From Pelomonas sp965229315 (lineage in GTDB: Bacteria > Pseudomonadota > Gammaproteobacteria > Burkholderiales > Burkholderiaceae_C): 64,000 nt of DNA. Below the pieces are notes generated by a model. The model saw only the letters and a list, made by a program, of their open reading frames with translations. It did not search any database and was not told the DNA's origin. Numbering within the stretch: the stretch's first letter is position 1; each line of letters begins with the position of its first letter. The stretch covers positions 2,542,001-2,606,000 of the forward strand of contig NZ_CBDDJA010000002.1 of assembly GCF_965229315.1 (NCBI RefSeq), given 5' to 3'. The position numbers were made by a program, and so were the translations under genes. Below are positions 61,301 through 64,000 of the stretch, piece by piece.

Positions 61301-63319
61301 TCAGCGGGCGCCGGCCGAACGGCGGCGCCAAGCCAGGCCCCCCAGGCCCAGCGCCAGCAGCAGCGCGGCGCTCGGCTCCGGCACGGCGCTGATGTCCGTG
61401 TAGACGCCGTCGAAATAGGCCACGCCCTGCACGCCATTGACCGTGAGGCCGGCGAGCAGCGTCTGGAAGCCGGCGTCGCCGAGCTGGTTGCCGGTGAAGC
61501 GCAGCGCGAAGGCGCCGGTGCCGGTCAGGCTCAGCGTGGCGCCGCTGGCGAGGCTGCCGAGCGCGCCGAAGCTCAGCGCCGAGCTGCCCAACTCCACCGT
61601 CGAGCTGCCGCTCAGCAGCAGCGTCGCGAAGCTCTGGTCGCCGCCCAGCACCAACGTGCCACCGGCCAGCTCCAGCGCACCGGCGGCATCCAGCCGCTGC
61701 GCGCCGGCGAGTTCCAGCGTCGCGCCCGGCGCGATGACGGTCTTGCCGGTGTAGCTGCTCGCGCCGCTGAGCACCACGCGGCCGCTGTCGATGCGCACGC
61801 TGGCGAAGTTGGACAGCGCCGATGCGTAGGCAAAGCTCTGGCCCGCACCGGGGTCGATGCGCAGGCTGCTGGTGCCGCCTGAGCCGCCGTCCATGCTGCC
61901 CAGCACCTGTGCCTGGCCGCCGGCGATGGTGATGCTGCTCTGCCCGCTGCCGAGCTGGATGGCCCTCCCGCTGGCGCTGCCGTCGATGAGGCCACGGTTG
62001 ACGAGGGTGGTGGCGTAGTCGTTCGCGACGACGATGGCTGCGCTGCCGGCGCCGCCCTGCAGCGTCGCGCCGGCCTCGTTCTGGATGCTGACCGTGCGGC
62101 CGCTGCCGTTCAGGCCGCCGGCGTAGACCGCCGCATCGCTCTGGCCGCGGATGACGCCGCCGGACTGGTTGATGACGACGGCATTGGCGTAGATGGCCTC
62201 GCGCTGGCCGGCGTTGGCGCCGCTGGTGATGTCGTTGCCCACCAGCGAGATGCCGCGGCCGACCGCGTTGGTGTTGCCCGTGGCCACCAGGCCTTCGATG
62301 AGGCCGGCGTTGGTGATGCTGCCGCCGCCCACCGACAGGCCTTCGCTGTACGCCAGGCCCGAGGCCACCGCGCTGAAGGAGTTGGCCGAGCGGATGACGC
62401 CGGTGGCGGTGTTGGTCAGCATCACCACGCCGTCCACGTCCACGCCGTCGCCGTCGCCGGTGACGCCGCGGCCGACGATGGTGCCGGCGTTGTAGACGGT
62501 CACCACCTGCAGGCCGTTGAAGCCGTCGAGGTTCAGGCCCGAGCCGTTGTCACCCTGGATGACACCGCCCACGTTGTTGGTGATGCTCATCGTGTGGGCC
62601 AGCAGCGCCGTGTCCTGGCCGCCGGTGATGCCGTGGCGGGCGCCCTGCACGAGGCCGGCGTTGATGACCTGGATGCCCGAGTTGGCCTGGCCGTCGATGC
62701 CGTCGCTGCTGGAGCCGGTGGCCGTGACCGAGACGATGCTGCCCCAGTTGTTGACGACGCCGTTCACGCCCGGCCGCACCGCGTCGGCCTCGGTGGACTT
62801 CATCAGCCCGCCGGCATAGTTGTTGACGACGTTGCTGCCGCTGGCGATGGCATTGAAGTCCACCACCTGGTTGCCGGCCGCCGATGCGTTCAGCGAGATC
62901 ATCTGGCCGTAGTTGTTCAGCACGACGCTGGCCGGGCTCTTGTTCATCTGGATGACGTCGGCGTCCGCGGCCTGCATCAGCGCCGTGGCGTTGCTGGCGC
63001 TGCCGTTCGTGATGACGAGGCCGCTCACGCCGGTGTTGTCGCGGATGACGCGGCCCGTGCCGGTCTGCGTGATGCTGCCCAGGTTGGTCAGGCTGGCGTT
63101 GTTGCCGGTGACCGTCACCGCCACCGTGGCGCCCGACACGGCCAGCGAACCGCCGGCCGCGACCGAGCCGGTCTGCGACGCCGCCAGGCTTTGCGCCGTG
63201 GTGGACGCGCCGGTGATGGCGAAGCTGGCCGCCTGCGCCTGCACGCCCACGCAGGCGAGGCAGGCCAGCGCGACGAGGCGCAGGGGAGCGGGAGCGGCAG
63301 GGGCGAAGCGGTGTGTCAT
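61301..63319 (-). CDS. PEP-CTERM beta-helix (autotransporter-repeat) protein
   Basis: 672 residues from the ATG at 63319. A signal peptide is followed by about 20 degenerate repeats rich in Asn/Gly (patterns like VVNNWGSIVSV, VINAGLVQGA, ITNNVGGVIQG), expected to fold as a right-handed beta-helix. A passenger-associated repeat (SSYTGKTVIAPGATLELAG) and the sorting signal VPEPSAALLLALGLGGLAWRRR end it. There is no barrel domain, so it uses exosortase and not self-transport. Confidence 0.87.
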   Translation of the reverse strand: MTHRFAPAAPAPLRLVALACLACVGVQAQAASFAITGASTTAQSLAASQTGSVAAGGSLAVSGATVAVTVTGNNASLTNLGSITQTGTGRVIRDNTGVSGLVITNGSASNATALMQAADADVIQMNKSPASVVLNNYGQMISLNASAAGNQVVDFNAIASGSNVVNNYAGGLMKSTEADAVRPGVNGVVNNWGSIVSVTATGSSSDGIDGQANSGIQVINAGLVQGARHGITGGQDTALLAHTMSITNNVGGVIQGDNGSGLNLDGFNGLQVVTVYNAGTIVGRGVTGDGDGVDVDGVVMLTNTATGVIRSANSFSAVASGLAYSEGLSVGGGSITNAGLIEGLVATGNTNAVGRGISLVGNDITSGANAGQREAIYANAVVINQSGGVIRGQSDAAVYAGGLNGSGRTVSIQNEAGATLQGGAGSAAIVVANDYATTLVNRGLIDGSASGRAIQLGSGQSSITIAGGQAQVLGSMDGGSGGTSSLRIDPGAGQSFAYASALSNFASVRIDSGRVVLSGASSYTGKTVIAPGATLELAGAQRLDAAGALELAGGTLVLGGDQSFATLLLSGSSTVELGSSALSFGALGSLASGATLSLTGTGAFALRFTGNQLGDAGFQTLLAGLTVNGVQGVAYFDGVYTDISAVPEPSAALLLALGLGGLAWRRRSAGAR

Positions 63320-63394
63320 GGCAGGCGCGGCAGGCGGGTCAAAACCCGCCACGCTAGCCTCGCGCTGTGTCAGGCCGATGACGCCGCGACGCGC

Positions 63395-64000
63395 TCAGCT
63401 GCCGCGGTAGGCGTCGGCGTCCAGGCCAAGGCGGCGGATGCGGTCGTGCAGCGTCTTGCGCGCCAGGCCCAGCCGTTCGCCGGCCTTGGCGATGTTGCCG
63501 CCGCTCTCCTGCAGCGCCTGCACGATCCACTGGCGCTCCATGGCAGCCAGCGCCTCGTCCAGCGGCGCCTGCGGCAGGGCGGCGGGCTGCGCGGGCGTGG
63601 GCGGCACGGGCGCGGGCGTCTCGGCGACCAGGCCCAGCACCCAGCGCTCGGCGAAGTTGCGCAGCTCGCGCACATTGCCCGGCCAGTCGCGGGCCTGCCA
63701 GGCCGCGAACTGCGCCGCCGTCCAGGCCGGCACCGGGCGCTGCAGCCGCTCGGCCGCCTGCGCGCAGAAGTGGCCCAGCAGCAGCGGGATATCGTCGCGG
63801 CGCTGGCGCAGCGGCGGCAGCGCGATGCTGGCGACGTCGAGGCGGTAGAACAGGTCTTCGCGGAAGCGGCCTTCCCCGGCCATGCCCAGCAAGTCAACCT
63901 TGGTGGCCGCGACGATGCGGCAGGCCAGCGGCACCGCCGTGTTGGCGCCCAGCCGCTCGACGCTGCGCTCCTGCAGCACGCGCAGCATCTTGACCTGCAA
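63395..64000 (-). CDS. Sigma-54-dependent activator (N-terminus beyond window)
   Basis: The last 201-202 residues of an NtrC-type regulator. The C-terminal part of the AAA+ domain is seen (VKMLRVLQERSVERLG, GRFREDLFYRLDVASIALPPLRQRRDDIPLLL, WPGNVRELRNFAERWV), then a Pro-rich linker and a Fis-type helix-turn-helix (GGNIAKAGERLGLARKTLHDRIRRLGL). The DctD subgroup is likely; its receiver, if any, lies outside. It may control the PEP-CTERM neighbours, but no -24/-12 promoter was found before them. Confidence 0.9.
   Translation of the reverse strand: MQVKMLRVLQERSVERLGANTAVPLACRIVAATKVDLLGMAGEGRFREDLFYRLDVASIALPPLRQRRDDIPLLLGHFCAQAAERLQRPVPAWTAAQFAAWQARDWPGNVRELRNFAERWVLGLVAETPAPVPPTPAQPAALPQAPLDEALAAMERQWIVQALQESGGNIAKAGERLGLARKTLHDRIRRLGLDADAYRGS

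Noticed and set aside
63320..63394. -24/-12 sigma-54 promoter before the beta-helix PEP-CTERM gene
   Set aside because: TGGCGGG occurs but the GC dinucleotide is not at the required distance.

Overview
This GC-rich window comes from a purple phototrophic betaproteobacterium, most likely of the Rubrivivax/Roseateles/Leptothrix branch of Burkholderiales. This is inferred from gene order and protein character; no database search was run. Three kinds of DNA lie side by side.

(1) Positions 1-20,935 are half of a photosynthesis gene cluster. On the minus strand are bchP (cut by the window edge), a PucC-family carrier, bchG, the redox repressor ppsR and its B12-binding partner ppaA/aerR. On the plus strand is a tightly coupled run bchF-bchN-bchB-bchH-bchL-bchM-lhaA-puhA-puhB-puhC-acsF-puhE plus an alpha/beta hydrolase. 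Stops and starts mostly overlap by 1-4 bases. PpsR-type boxes (TGT-N12-ACA and near variants) lie over the predicted -35 elements of bchG and bchF. In both promoters the -10 is so close to the ATG that the mRNA would be leaderless.

(2) Positions about 21,050-44,680 are an accessory region. A 5'-truncated IS3-family element lies against the 3' end of a tetR gene. Next comes a six-gene operon: two-domain thioredoxin-fold protein, small membrane protein, sulfatase, propeller-like protein, SDR, haloalkane-dehalogenase-like hydrolase. After it are a second TetR regulator, a MetA/SphA-type outer-membrane protein, a GST-like protein, a second sulfatase, an AtsA-like metallo-beta-lactamase-fold hydrolase, an acyl-CoA ligase, a formylglycine-generating enzyme, a DUF1254/DUF1214 protein, a broken sterol-desaturase-like gene, an esterase-Baeyer-Villiger monooxygenase fusion, another SDR and a DUF1330-like membrane protein. 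Three copies of one 17-bp dyad (TGGCAY-N5-RTGYCA) stand at the promoters bracketing this block. I read the block as a regulon for taking up, desulfating and oxidising a sulfated hydrophobic compound. It ends at a truncated group II intron behind the terminator of a tRNA-Val gene.

(3) Positions 44,680-64,000 are ordinary chromosome: tRNA-Val(GAC), relA, a hydrolase, 3-hydroxybutyrate dehydrogenase, a SIMPL protein, ompR/envZ-like genes, ispF, a PlpD-like patatin autotransporter, ispD, bestrophin, a class II aldolase and rlmN. A surface-protein group follows (two PEP-CTERM proteins, a small secreted protein, a PA-domain metalloprotease), and the window ends in a sigma-54 activator cut by the edge.

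No CRISPR array, rRNA, intact prophage or replication origin was seen.
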